Shown: positions 22,031 through 32,769 of the stretch, piece after piece | How the letters are laid out: every line of letters begins with the position of its first letter | How positions within the stretch are numbered: the first letter of the stretch is position 1 | Origin: Calliopum simillimum | Taxonomy: Eukaryota; Arthropoda; Insecta; Diptera; Lauxaniidae | Direction of reading: 5' to 3' | Assembly (NCBI GenBank): GCA_951812925.1 | Contig: OX638368.1 | Location: 77,544,909-77,608,908 of the forward strand | Length of the DNA stretch: 64,000 nt | Program-made: the position numbers and the translations under genes | The notes under the pieces: model-generated | The model's input: the letters and a program-made list of their open reading frames with translations, nothing else | What the model was told of the DNA's origin: nothing | Database searches by the model: none

Positions 22031-24118
22031 TTCGGTAAATCTGGGGAAAAAGAAATGCGATATTAATGAGAACATTTGAAGCTGCTCCAAAATTAAATAA
22101 TGTAAATGTACGAATAAAATGTTTGTTCTAATCTTTAAGATAAAATATTATTAAAAACTTGATTATTACCACACGAACTTAAGATCATGACAGCTGTCAT
22201 AGATTTTTTACCAGGGACTCCATTGTGAATTTTCTTTTTTCTACGTGCTTATACAAGCATATATAAAATGTCGTCTAAGACACAGCTACATATTTTTTAT
22301 TTTCCTTTCGTGCCAAAAAACTCATTTGTTTCAAAATATTCTTAGGCCTTTTCCATTTTTATTTGTGGTGGTGGTTGGTAATCGGTAGAACACCAAAAAA
22401 TGTAAGATTCATGGGACGAACAACTTCTCTTAGTTCTGTTTTTAAAAAACTTACGGAGATATAGCCATCGGAAGATCGGGATATGGCTTTATGAAAACCG
22501 GAACCTCTTGATAGAATTTAAAAATATTGGTGCCAAATGAATTTAATTCACTACAAATTTGGTTTACAAAAGTTTTAAATCCGAGTCATGATTTTCGAAA
22601 TATGACAAATTTTCGAACATTTTGACCAGTTTTTTTTTTTTTTTTGAAGCCTTTGTTTTTAAGTCTATACCATTTTAATTTGTTCGATATATATGTATTA
22701 GGGATGCCAATTTTTGGGCCTTTTGGCGAGCCCGAGATTTTCGGGATTATAAATTGCAATCCCGAAATTGAAAAAAAAAACCAACACTTTAAATTTATGC
22801 GGTTTTTTTTTTTTTTTTAAATAGAAAAATTCTAACCAAAAATAGTAATTTTCACTGCATTTGCCAGTTCTGAATCCGAGTCGGTCTATCGCGTACGGTT
22901 TTTGAGATGCCCTTAACTAAAAGTTTAAAAAATATGATTTTTGAGGTTATATGGAGTATGCACGAAATTATTTTCTATTAAATGCAGCATCTCGTTCTAT
23001 TCTTTAGCCGTGTTTTTTTTTTTGACGCGTATATAAAATTGTAATTTTCAAATTGCGATAACTTATGAATGGTGAGTCGTACGATAAAAAGTCCAAGTGT
23101 CTTTTTCAGGGAGAACCACATGCTCTACAAATAATTTTGATCTTTTGTAAAAATAATATTTAGATAAATAATAATTATTTAGAAGTTATTTAAAAAAAGT
23201 GATTTTTTGCCGTTTATCGGCGCTTAACCAGTTTTTATAGAATAACTCCTAAAAGATCATTTTTTTTAAATATAAAATGAAAAGTTTTTGTTGAGAACGT
23301 GATTCTCCATAAAAAAGTGCCTTAGAGTTTTTATTGTGCGACTCACTGTTCATGAGTTATTGCAATTTAAAAACATATACAATTGTATATACGCGTCAAA
23401 AGGAACACGGCTTTTGTCTTCAAAATGAGCTATGATATAGTATCAAAAGATTTTCTTATAAAAAGTTACGATCATTTCAAATGGTTTCATGAATTTATAA
23501 CTCATTTTGAAGGCACAAAATAGTACTATATGACGCATTCAATAGAAAATAATTTCGAGTGTCCTCCATATAACCTCACAAATCGTGTTATTTCAACTTT
23601 GAGTTGAGGATATCTCAAAAACCATACGAGATAGGCCGATTTTGATGCCAGATTCAGATTGAGCATCGACAGATGCATCGAAAACTAATATTTTTGTTGA
23701 GAATTGTTCCTATTTTTTTTTAAACTGCATAAATCTAGTGTTTTTTTTTTTTTCTAAATTCAATTACCAACAAAATGAGCAATGTCGGATCAAAATCGGT
23801 GCTTGTTCAACAAAATTAAATAATGTTTACTGAATTTTTTCAACTTAATTTCATATTTTTGATAAAAAATAGTTTTAATAAATCCCGGGATTTGCATGGA
23901 CTCTAACCTCCACCGCTTGTCTAAATAGAGTTAGGAATCAAATCATCCATCGGCAGCCCTGACATTTAATTTGTTGTTCGGTTTGTGAATAAAATTCTAA
24001 TAAAATGTAGTTCGAAAAAAGTATTTTGCATCTTGGACTAAACATAATCGTAAGTGCTTTTGTTCTTTTAATAAATAAATCAATTTAAGCGATAGCGTAA
24101 TCATGTTCTCTTGAAGGA
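22031..24118. other. Copy 2 internal DNA before the Cyclin K start
   Basis: Corresponds to 3900-5398 in copy 1. It holds the GGAGATATAGCC repeat (22450), long T-runs and the foldback. At about 24045-24055 a GTAAGTGC donor-like site lies in the probable 5' untranslated part of the captured gene, absent from copy 1. Confidence 0.45.
23006..23412. mobile_element. Foldback insertion with AGCCGTGTT ends
   Basis: The 407-bp element starts AGCCGTGTT and ends AACACGGCT. Its arms contain GGTGAGTCGTACGATAAAAA and the inverted equivalent. TTT lies on both sides (23003-23005 and 23413-23415). Copy 1 at about 5120 has the uninterrupted sequence CTATTCTTTGTCTTC, a direct empty site. Confidence 0.88.
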
Positions 24119-25354
24119 ATGCCTGTACCTACAACAACTGAGCCAGATTCTGAACAGACGCGGCAACAACAAAACTCCCCAAATCCTAGTCAAAGTATCG
24201 CTGTCAACATTGGGACAATGCCTTGCTGTTATTATGACAAAAAAGAGTTGAAAGACACACCATCTGTATTGGATGACATAACATTGGACACGGAACGTCG
24301 CTGTTGCAAAGGAGGCGCACGCTTCATCATGAGTTGTGGCACCGAAATAGGCCTTGGACACAATATCATTGCTACCGGAGTGGTGTACTTTCATCGCTTT
24401 TATATGTTTCATTCGTTTAAGAGCTTTCCGCGTTATGTCACTGCATGCTTTGGCCTCTTCTTGGCGGGCAAAGTGGAGGAAACGCCCATGAAATGCAGGG
24501 ATATAATGAAGACTGCACGTGGACGTTTAACGGACCCGAAATTCTATTCATTCGAAGAAGTTCCAAAGCAGGTGCCTTAGTAGAAATCTAAATTTATTAT
24601 TATTTGGGTAAATTTTTCTTAAATTCTCTTATAGGAAGTTATGATTTTGGAGCGTATTCTGCTGCAAACCATGAAAATCGATATCCAGGTGGAACATCCA
24701 TACGCATTCTTGCTCAAATATGCGAAATGCTTCAAAGGCGATCAGCAGAAACTTCAAAAAATGGTGCAAATGGCATGGAATTTCGTAAATGATTGCTTAA
24801 GCACTGTCGCCTGTCTACAGTGGGAACCAGAGATGATTGCAGTTGCTCTGATACATCTTCCTAGTAAATTAAGTAAGTTTACTGTCGCTGATTGGGTTGG
24901 TCGTCAGCCGGTGCATTTTCGTTATGCTTTAAGTTGCGAACTGGCGCTTAAATTCAACTGCACCAAAGCAGCCGAAGGGGTACGTATACTTAAAAAATTT
25001 TTTACGAAATAATGCACAGCTTACTTGAAAAATGTTTTGAGATAATTACGTTTTTCTTTCCTTGTGGAAGAACAAATGCAATGATATTCAGATATGTATA
25101 TGTTACTATTTGAAATCGAACTGCATCAAAAACATTTTTCAAGGGTTGTCACGTTATTTCTGAACAGTGTCCAATGATATTAATTTTTTTTCTTTGCAGA
25201 TGCTTTCGTTAAAATTTTTCCAAAATCGAAAGAAGATCTTAGTGAGCATACCATCATAAAATCATTGGCATCAGCTCTTTATCACTGCAGGGATTGGAAT
25301 GGTGGTCGTGCTGCACGTGATAAAAAAAGGTTTTTAATTGAAACCCGCAGCTGA
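24119..25354 (+). CDS. CycK: Chimeric Cyclin K gene fragment inside transposon copy 2
   Basis: Exon 1 (24119-24571, 151 codons) is open: [13 protein letters not shown], then [11 protein letters not shown] at residue 39, the cyclin-box stretch [20 protein letters not shown] and [13 protein letters not shown] 63-base intron (24572-24634, weak donor GTGCCT, acceptor TTATAG) joins in frame to exon 2 (24635-24979): [27 protein letters not shown], then WVGRQPVH. After this the true Cyclin K sequence stops and [19 protein letters not shown] follows. GTACGT opens a second intron. A third block (25200-25354) has its long frame [20 protein letters not shown], but this is not the frame expected from the GTACGT junction. 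The second cyclin fold is cut short, so CDK binding is doubtful. Promoter and expression cannot be judged. Captured, possibly still translatable over exons 1-2. Confidence 0.75.
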
Positions 25355-26440
25355 TTTTATTTCTAAATTTTTTTTAAGTTTTACTATTGATTTTTTGGTT
25401 GTAAATTGTCACTTTAAATGCAAAAAGACGTTACAACAAAATAACTCAAATTCATTTCAGAGTGCACTTCTATAATTTTTCTTATTTATATAACATGTTA
25501 CGTCCTTTTGCATTTTCGTGCCGATATGTTGATTCATTTCTATTTAATAGACTTAGCATGGAAACGAATCGAATGACTGATTTTCAATTGCTTACAACTT
25601 CAAAGTTAAGACAAGGATTAAAATTTTTGCTTACAAACTTAATTCTTTGAGTTAAAATGGAAGCTTAAGTCAAACCTAGTTTTTAATGAAAATTTCAATA
25701 GGCTGATATTAACGATTGATTTTTAGTCACTCGATTCGTTTCGTCTTCCATGCTAATGTTATAATTAAAGGCAACTTCTTCAAGTTTTCCTTTCCATACA
25801 TGATTCATTCATTCTTCCAAACAATTGTTTCATTAAAACCCAATTTTATTAAATTTCACGGTTCAAAAACTAAATAAGGATTGTCAGATATATCTGCAAT
25901 TGTATTTATTTTCAATAAGGACTGTTCCGTTATCCGTGTGGTTTCAATTATTTTCCATTTTGGAAGCTTTTGATGAAAATGGTAAGTCACACGATAAAAA
26001 GTATCAGAATCTGTTTTGTGGAGAATTACTGGCTCTACAAATAATATTGATTTACATTTACGAGAAAGTAGCCGTTTAGGAAATATTCGATAAAATCGAA
26101 TTTTTCGACTTTTTGCGATTTTTTAAGAAAATTACCCAACGATTACTTTTTTGTTAATCCGAACTTATATTATTTGTACAACCTGCAACTCTCCACAATA
26201 TTCCAATTCTTTTTATCGTTCGACTCACTGTTTTAATCAAAAAGCCTCCTAAATAATAAGTAATTGAAATCACACGGATTTCGGAATAAACCTGAATTAT
26301 CTTTAATGTGATCAGTTATTATAATTTAGCATATTAAAAATTCTTAAAAAATTAAGAAATAAAAAATATTTTTAATAAATTACTAAAAAAAATACAGAGC
26401 TATTTTTCATTTTATTGATTTGAAGATTATTATTAGAATT
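25355..26440. repeat. Copy 2 right half with SAP-like remnant and foldback
   Basis: 25558-25650 is the SAP-like peptide (METNRMTDFQLLTTSKLRQG). 25917-26300 is a foldback with GTAAGTCACACGATAAAAAG in the left arm and its complement on the right. Both match copy 1, so they were present before the copies separated. Confidence 0.6.
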
Positions 26441-26709
26441 AGGGCCCAATTGGTTTTGCCTAAGCAGAACGTTAGGGTAAAGTGCGAAATCCCAACGATG
26501 GCCTAGTTTGGTAAGCATCAAATTTTCCTAAATACGAACGCCTACCTAATTAGGCCGGCATTAGGCATTCCTTATTTGGGAAAATAAGGGGAACACCGTT
26601 ACATCCGATATGAGGGCCTTGTTAGGCTCCCGCGTTTGGCCCTAACGTTCTGGTTAGGCAAAACCAACGGGGCCCTAATTGTCGCCACACAAAATTTTCT
26701 AGTCGGGTA

Positions 26710-28564
26710 CTGTTTTCATTAATATCAATTTTCAGTCATGCGCAGTAGAATTTATATGCCTTAAATTTTTAAATGTTGGCTGACAGAAATATGCTACAGT
26801 AGCAATATAGAAGTATTACATATATGAGAAAAACATAGCAACAGTTTTTATATGAAGCACTCCACGCCAAGTGTACCAAAAAAAATTTTTTTTTCTCCGA
26901 TTTCGCTCAAATTTGGCAATATGGTAGATCCGGTGTGGAAGAACAACAATCCGGGAGGATTTGGTCCTAATACCATTTGTTGTTAAAATACAGGGTGTTG
27001 AAGATGGCGTTTTTAGTAATTTTCATGAAAATGGTGTTTTTTCAAAAATTTATAGCTGACACTAAAGTTTGTAAATTGATAAATCTATGTTAATGGTCCC
27101 ATTCATTTTGAAGTGTTCTTTTTATAACAAAAAAAATTTCTTGGTGAAAAAAATGTTTTTTCACCAAAATTTTTTACACTTAAAAATACTTTTGAATTTT
27201 TTTTAAAAAAAGCCCCTTTAGATTTTCTTTAAAAGTACTTTAGATTAAAGCATAATTCATAAGCTTTAAAATGATGTATGACTCAAGATGGGATTCAGAC
27301 GCTACATGGGCGTTTTTGGCTTTTGAACGCCCGTGGTAGAACAAAATCTTTTTTTACTCAAGAGGAAAACATCTTACGTAAAAAGTGTATATAGCAAAAA
27401 ATGCTTAAAATCGTCTAAGCAATATGTGTGATTTTTTTGGAATTCTTCATATACACAATCTTAGACCCTATAAGAAGAGAAAATATCTCAGAAAACATAC
27501 AAGATACAGCAACTGTAATGCCAAATTCGGTTTCAGAATCGCCAAATACATATAAAATGACTATTTTGATTTTTGTTTGTTGCATTTCTTTTAACAATTT
27601 TTTTTTTTATGAAAACATAACTTTTTTAAATATTGTTTAACAAATTATATAATTCCGACCGCGCTCCAAAATGTTTCTGATTTTAAATAAAAAAAAGAAA
27701 CAAAATTTAAAAAAAAAAAAATCATCAAAATCGGAGCTGTTCTTGAGGATTTTCATCTAAAATGCTTCATTGACTCCACTATCAGTTAATAAATAACTTC
27801 ACATTGAGAAAACAATTTTATTCAAACCTACAGTTAAAGTTTCAGTTAAACGTTAACTGGACATTGCGAAAACGGCCCTTATTATTAAAATAAATTGTTT
27901 TTTTCTTCCGTAACTCCTAGGAGGGTATAAGAACAAATTGCTGGGCTTAAATGCAGTTTAGCTCCCAATAGAAATTGATTATAAACCAAATATTTTCTTA
28001 TGTGCTTTTAAAAACTAAGAATCAAAAAGTGTCGCTCGGATCTGGTTTAGGAGATATAGCCGTTGGAATTCGCGGATATAGCTTTACTAAAAATCTATAT
28101 AAGTTGAAAACGGCTGCATTGATTTCATATGAAAGGTAATTTAATAAGCTACAATATTGATCAGAGAATTTTTGAAATCTGGCTCGTAGTTTTTGAGATA
28201 TTACGAGTTTTCTGAAATTTGGACTGATTTTTTTTTTTTAACCGTTATTTTTCTAAAAAATCCGTTATTGACCTACAATTTTATTAACATATTTATAAAG
28301 CTCAATTGATTCCCTTTAAAATGATATCCGAAAACTAAAATTAAAAGAAAAAATTTTTTTGACTAAATGGCGGGATTTAGAAAAAAAATCCATAAATTTT
28401 TCGCAAAAACACCACTTGGACACTCTAAATCTCCATGGCCATAACTTGCAAAAAAAAATATTTTTCGCAAAACTAATTAGAGGTCTCCCTCCATACTGAA
28501 GACTTAGAACAGCTCTATGAATTTTTATAAAAATCTGAGGACCCAACTGCAAATTTCGAAGAAA
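26710..28564. other. Intergenic, no gene seen
   Basis: AT-rich unique-looking DNA. Near 28030-28200 it holds a diverged copy of the GGAGATATAGCC repeat. The open stretches near 27420-27640 overlap on both strands, are low complexity and match nothing. Confidence 0.5.
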
Positions 28565-28870
28565 TTGAGATTAGGCCTAATAGTACAGTCATTTGGTAGT
28601 TTTACCTGGAAAGTTTTGCGGGATTTTTGGTTTATTTTATAGATTTCGATGTGCTCTTTCGGAATTTCAACTTTGCTACCTCGAATCGTGTTCGCTAGCA
28701 CCGCCATATTGGAAAAATGGCGTCCAAAATCAGTATATTAAAAATATCTCTTTAACGGTAACATTTAGAGAAAAATATTGTGGCGCAATATTGTAGCTTA
28801 TAAAGTTTTCTACAAAAATGTCGAATGAATTGTTTTCGTAGGATTTATAACTCAGGAGATATCTTTATTC
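28565..28870. repeat. Left arm of a distant inverted repeat
   Basis: Contains CCTGGAAAGTTTTGCGGGAT and CCGCCATATTGGAAAAATGG, matched in reverse by 37600-37915. The arms are about 9 kb apart and enclose the hAT-like element, LINE 4 and the MITE cluster. Possibly the arms of one old foldback. Confidence 0.65.
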
Positions 28871-28939
28871 AAAATTTAAAAAAAATTTTTAAATTATGCA
28901 TGTCGCTTATGAATAGGCACAGTTATGTGTTGAGCTTAA

Positions 28940-29240
28940 AATTACGACAACTCATGAATGGTGAGTTACACGTTAAAAGTAAAAATATTTCTTTATAGGG
29001 AATTACTTGTACTTCAAGGTACGTATTGCTTTTTTTTGTATAGCTTATAGTAAAGGAGATATTTTTTTAACAAACCAGAAATTTAGAAAAAACCGTTTTT
29101 TCAAAATATCTCCAAAACGGTTCGTTCTAAAAAAAAAACTTTTCTCGCATTTTTAGAACGTTCAATTCCCTATAAGGGTTTCTCCGAACTGTTTTTTCGT
29201 CCGACTTACCGTTCATGAGATATCGTGTCTTGAAAACACA
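28940..29240. repeat. Foldback repeat
   Basis: The left arm has GAATGGTGAGTTACACGTTA and TATAGGGAATTA; the right arm has AATTCCCTATAAG and CGACTTACCGTTCATGAG. A diverged member of the foldback group that shares the GTGAGT..ACG.TAAAA arm motif. Confidence 0.55.
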
Positions 29241-29299
29241 GTGCGACACATGAAAAGTGAACTAAAATCCGTTATAAGTACGGTGACCATGTCTGTGTG

Positions 29300-29400
29300 A
29301 GCAAAATCGGGGACAAAACGATATTTATGCGAAAAAAACGGGGACAATCGGGGACAGTCGGGAGAAAATCGGGGACAAATCGGGGACAGATAAATATTGG
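29300..29400. repeat. GGGGACA repeat cluster
   Basis: About six copies of ATCGGGGACA or close variants. Part of the left subterminal zone of the hAT-like element. Confidence 0.75.
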
Positions 29401-30483
29401 GGCAAACAAAGACTGATGAGCAAAAACAAAAGACTTTCACCTCTAAATGTAAGCTCTTTCAAAGCGCAAAAGTATACCTACTACGAGGACCTCAACTGTA
29501 CAATTTTCTTCGTAAATTTGAAAATTTAAACTTTATTTATTGCTCGTTAATAAAAACATTTAATTCTTTTACTTGTATTACATTTAAATCGCCTTTAACC
29601 TTAACTGGCACTTTGATATTAAATTTTATATAAAATTTATATCAATCCACAAGTTAAATTTTACCCAGATATTGTTAAAATGGCTCTTAGTATTTTTTGA
29701 CAAAAGAAATTATTTTCAAAATGTCTCCGTGTGACCTCAAATATTCTTTGAGCTCGAGAAAGTTTAAATGATAATTACATTTTGTTATTAAAATAGTTTT
29801 AAGTGTCTCTTCTGTAAGCCGGATTGTGCACACGTGGAGGGTTTTGGAGGTTCAACCCTCCCAGGAAGATCTTTTTCCCATATAAGTAAATTATATATGA
29901 ATTGAATAAAATATAATAAAATTAATCTATATGAAAAACCCCCTCCAGAGCAGCAATTTCTGCGTATGGTGCTGCTCGAAGCTGGGTCTACGTTACACAC
30001 ACAAAAAATAGAACATAAAATTAATGAAAAAATTCATTGATAAATTCATAAATTTTTATTTTATTTTTCCAAAAAATATAAAAAAATTTATGAATTTCGT
30101 TCTTATATTTTATGAAATGATTCATAGTCAATAAATGCTGTTCTCGGATCAAATTCAATGAATTTTTCATTAATATTATGTTGTTGTTTTTTTTTTGTGT
30201 GTATTCATAATGGAGAAAATTATTTATGGAAGCATTTGATCCTGGCAAACACAAGCTAAACTCAACAATATTTACAAAAAAAAAATAAAGGTTATACAGA
30301 TGATTTTGACATTTCATTTGTTAATTGTCAAAGAGACGTTTATGAAATTGTCGCAAAACTACTTATATAATCACAGTTTAAGTTTGCATATTCTCAAGAG
30401 GTTTTTAAGCTATTGAAAAAAAATATGAAAATATGCAACTTCATATGTGATGAATTAGCTTAACAATTACGGTTTTCAATGAT

Positions 30484-32096
30484 ATCGAGCCCTAACCGCA
30501 ACAGTAGCGTATGCGACATTTTTTCGAAATTTTTTTTTTGATGCAAATATGTTCTAAAATGTCATTCACAGCTATATGCCAAATACTAAAACTGAATTTT
30601 GTGTATTAACAAAGATATCGCACTTTCAATTATGTCGTAAGAGCAACACATGTTTTTTGTTGACCGCAAAAAGAACGTAAGCACCTCAAAAACCAGAGAA
30701 TTAGGCGCGGCAGGTATGGAAAAGTGTATATATTCCTCGTCAGAATCACCTTTTAAGTCGGTATAGCCATGTCCGTCTGTTTGGATGGATGTTTGTGTGT
30801 CCGTGGAAATATTATTCACGGGAAATTCGGCAAAATTTTGTAAAGATGGTTCGTTGTGAAAGTTAGCTCGAAGGATTGAAAATGAAGCTTGAAGCCCCAG
30901 TCTTTTACTTTGAAAATCAGTTTGAATTATATCGATATCTTTTTTTGTCTTCGAAATATCGTAAGCTGAAATATCAAAAAAACGTGGATTTTTCCTTATT
31001 TCACCGTTTCAGGGTAGAATAATTCGAAGAAGAAAAAATATATCGATATAATTTAAGCTGAGATTTGAAGTAAAATAATAGGGGTTCAAGGTGTTTTTTA
31101 ATGTTGTTCTACTATATAGCCTCAAAAGAATAAAAAATTTTATTTTAACTTTTCACAAAATGGATGGAAAATTAGTCTTTAGGCTAGGTTTTTTCTCAAA
31201 CCATTTTAGATATATCAGTTCTAAAACCAGATTCGGATTTAACATCAAAACTTAAATTGAAAATGATTTGTTTTTGTTTTCGTCCGTTGCTAATTTTCTA
31301 AAAAAACGCGAAAGTTCATTTATTTTTAACAAAAAATTTTAAAATAAAGTTGTTAAAAATACAATATCTCGTTAACGCGATCAGTTAAAACTTTCAAAAA
31401 TAATATTTTTGAATCTACAAATAAACAGAAAATTAACTGCACACCCAGTTTTTAGTTAGTTTTTGTCAAACTTTTTTCTTTAATGCAGAAACAATGTAAA
31501 GACCATTTGGTAACCTGAATTCGACTCGGAAATCGATTAGCTCGGTGACCGATTTTAAAAAAAAAAAAATGTTCTGTATATTTGGACCTCTATGAACAAG
31601 TTTACAAAAAAAGACCTGGAGTGGGATTACATAGGAGTAAAACCAAGTTCAAACGACGTGTGTGTGTGATATTTTGTAAGTTTTCAATACTAAATAGTAC
31701 TGTAAATTAACAATATTACAGTCAATCTGACCGTTTTTGTTGGTTGGTACAATTTCAACCGTTCAAATTGTTACAAATTTCTTTCTGTGTATTAAATAAA
31801 TGTTATAAATGTATTCTTCAAAGGCAAAACCATGTAATTTCAAAAAACGTATGCGCCACATTTTAATTTCAATCTTCGCGAAGAGTGACTGCGAAAATGT
31901 CGTATGAGCCATAAATGAGTGAAATATGCACAAAATCAATTTAAAAACGCGTCTATTACTTATATGAGGTCTTATATAGACTACATTTAACGTTTTTAAA
32001 AAATCCGCCATGCCTCTTCGAAAAAAAATGAAAAAAACTCTCTCCTGTAAAATTTGCATTTTGTCGCATACGCTACTATTGCGGTTAGGGCTCGAT
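30484..32096. mobile_element. Nested inverted-repeat element, ATCGAGCCCTAACCGCAA ends
   Basis: The left end ATCGAGCCCTAACCGCAA continues AGTAGCGTATGCGACA, and the right end is the complement. The inverted repeat runs about 35 bp. The target duplication is unclear (perhaps AT). It includes the dispersed repeat at 30690-30830. No convincing protein. Confidence 0.7.
30690..30830. repeat. Dispersed repeat, same family as 2640-2760
   Basis: In reverse orientation it carries ATATTTCCACGGACAC, ATGGCTATACC, AAGGTGATTCTGA and TATATACACTTTTCCATACC, matching the first 2.8 kb. Confidence 0.6.
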
Positions 32097-32769
32097 ATTT
32101 TATACATATTAATAAATGAACTGTGCAAATACAGGACAAATAGGGGACACAAAATAAAATACAGAACATTTGTATGTCCCGTATTTCTCAAATAAATTCC
32201 GGGGACACGTAGCCGAAATGCAGAACTGTCCCCGGAAATACAGGACGGTTGGTCACCGTAGTTATAAGGCGTCGAAAGTACTCGCCGAAACAAGTAATTC
32301 TGCCAGAGCGTTTTGTAAAGTTGGCTCATATAAGGATTTTATTGCCAAATCCGTTTTTTGCCTCAAATTGGATTTTGAGCGATTTTTCGATTTTTTCATA
32401 TTTTTTATTTATTTTATTTATTTATTTATTCTTTATTCTCTTACAAATTTAAATAACATTATACATTTTTACGCTTCAAACAATAATGAGAATAGTTAGT
32501 GGCATTTGTATTTTTAAAAACAAAAATAGTGATAAATGCCACATTATATTTTAAATATACATAAATATGAACTTAGAGGGTGGGGTGAAGAATTAATATA
32601 AATATCAATGTACAAAATGTTTGCAAAAAAAAAAAAAAGACAAAATATTTAGTGTGAATGACAATTTAAAAAGTAACAACTATGTACTAGAATAAAATTA
32701 TGTTTATTGTTAATAACTATTGATTTACCACACATATGTATACAAGCAACTATTTCTTTATTTAATTGA

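Larger units (their letters stand above)
21580..26707. mobile_element. CCCGACTAG inverted-repeat transposon, copy 2, carrying Cyclin K
   Basis: Same ends as copy 1, flanked by TA on both sides (21578-21579 and 26708-26709). The flanks differ completely from copy 1. It lacks the copy-1 block of about 3.2 kb. It has a foldback insertion (23006-23412) and keeps the full upstream part of the captured Cyclin K gene. Subterminal arrays lie at 21595-22030 and 26440-26707. No transposase was recognised. Confidence 0.85.
29279..32260. mobile_element. hAT-like non-autonomous element, 2982 bp
   Basis: The ends are TACGGTGACCA and its complement TGGTCACCGTA, with a perfect 8-bp target duplication GTTATAAG at 29271-29278 and 32261-32268. 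Both subterminal zones are rich in GGGGACA/TGTCCCC words (29300-29400 and 32110-32245), likely binding repeats. No transposase ORF. It contains the nested element at 30484-32096. Assigned to hAT by the 8-bp duplication; the terminal bases are not decisive. Confidence 0.82.

Noticed and set aside
27415..27640. Pair of opposed short ORFs
   Set aside because: Mirror frames of AT-rich DNA, no motif, no splice or family evidence.
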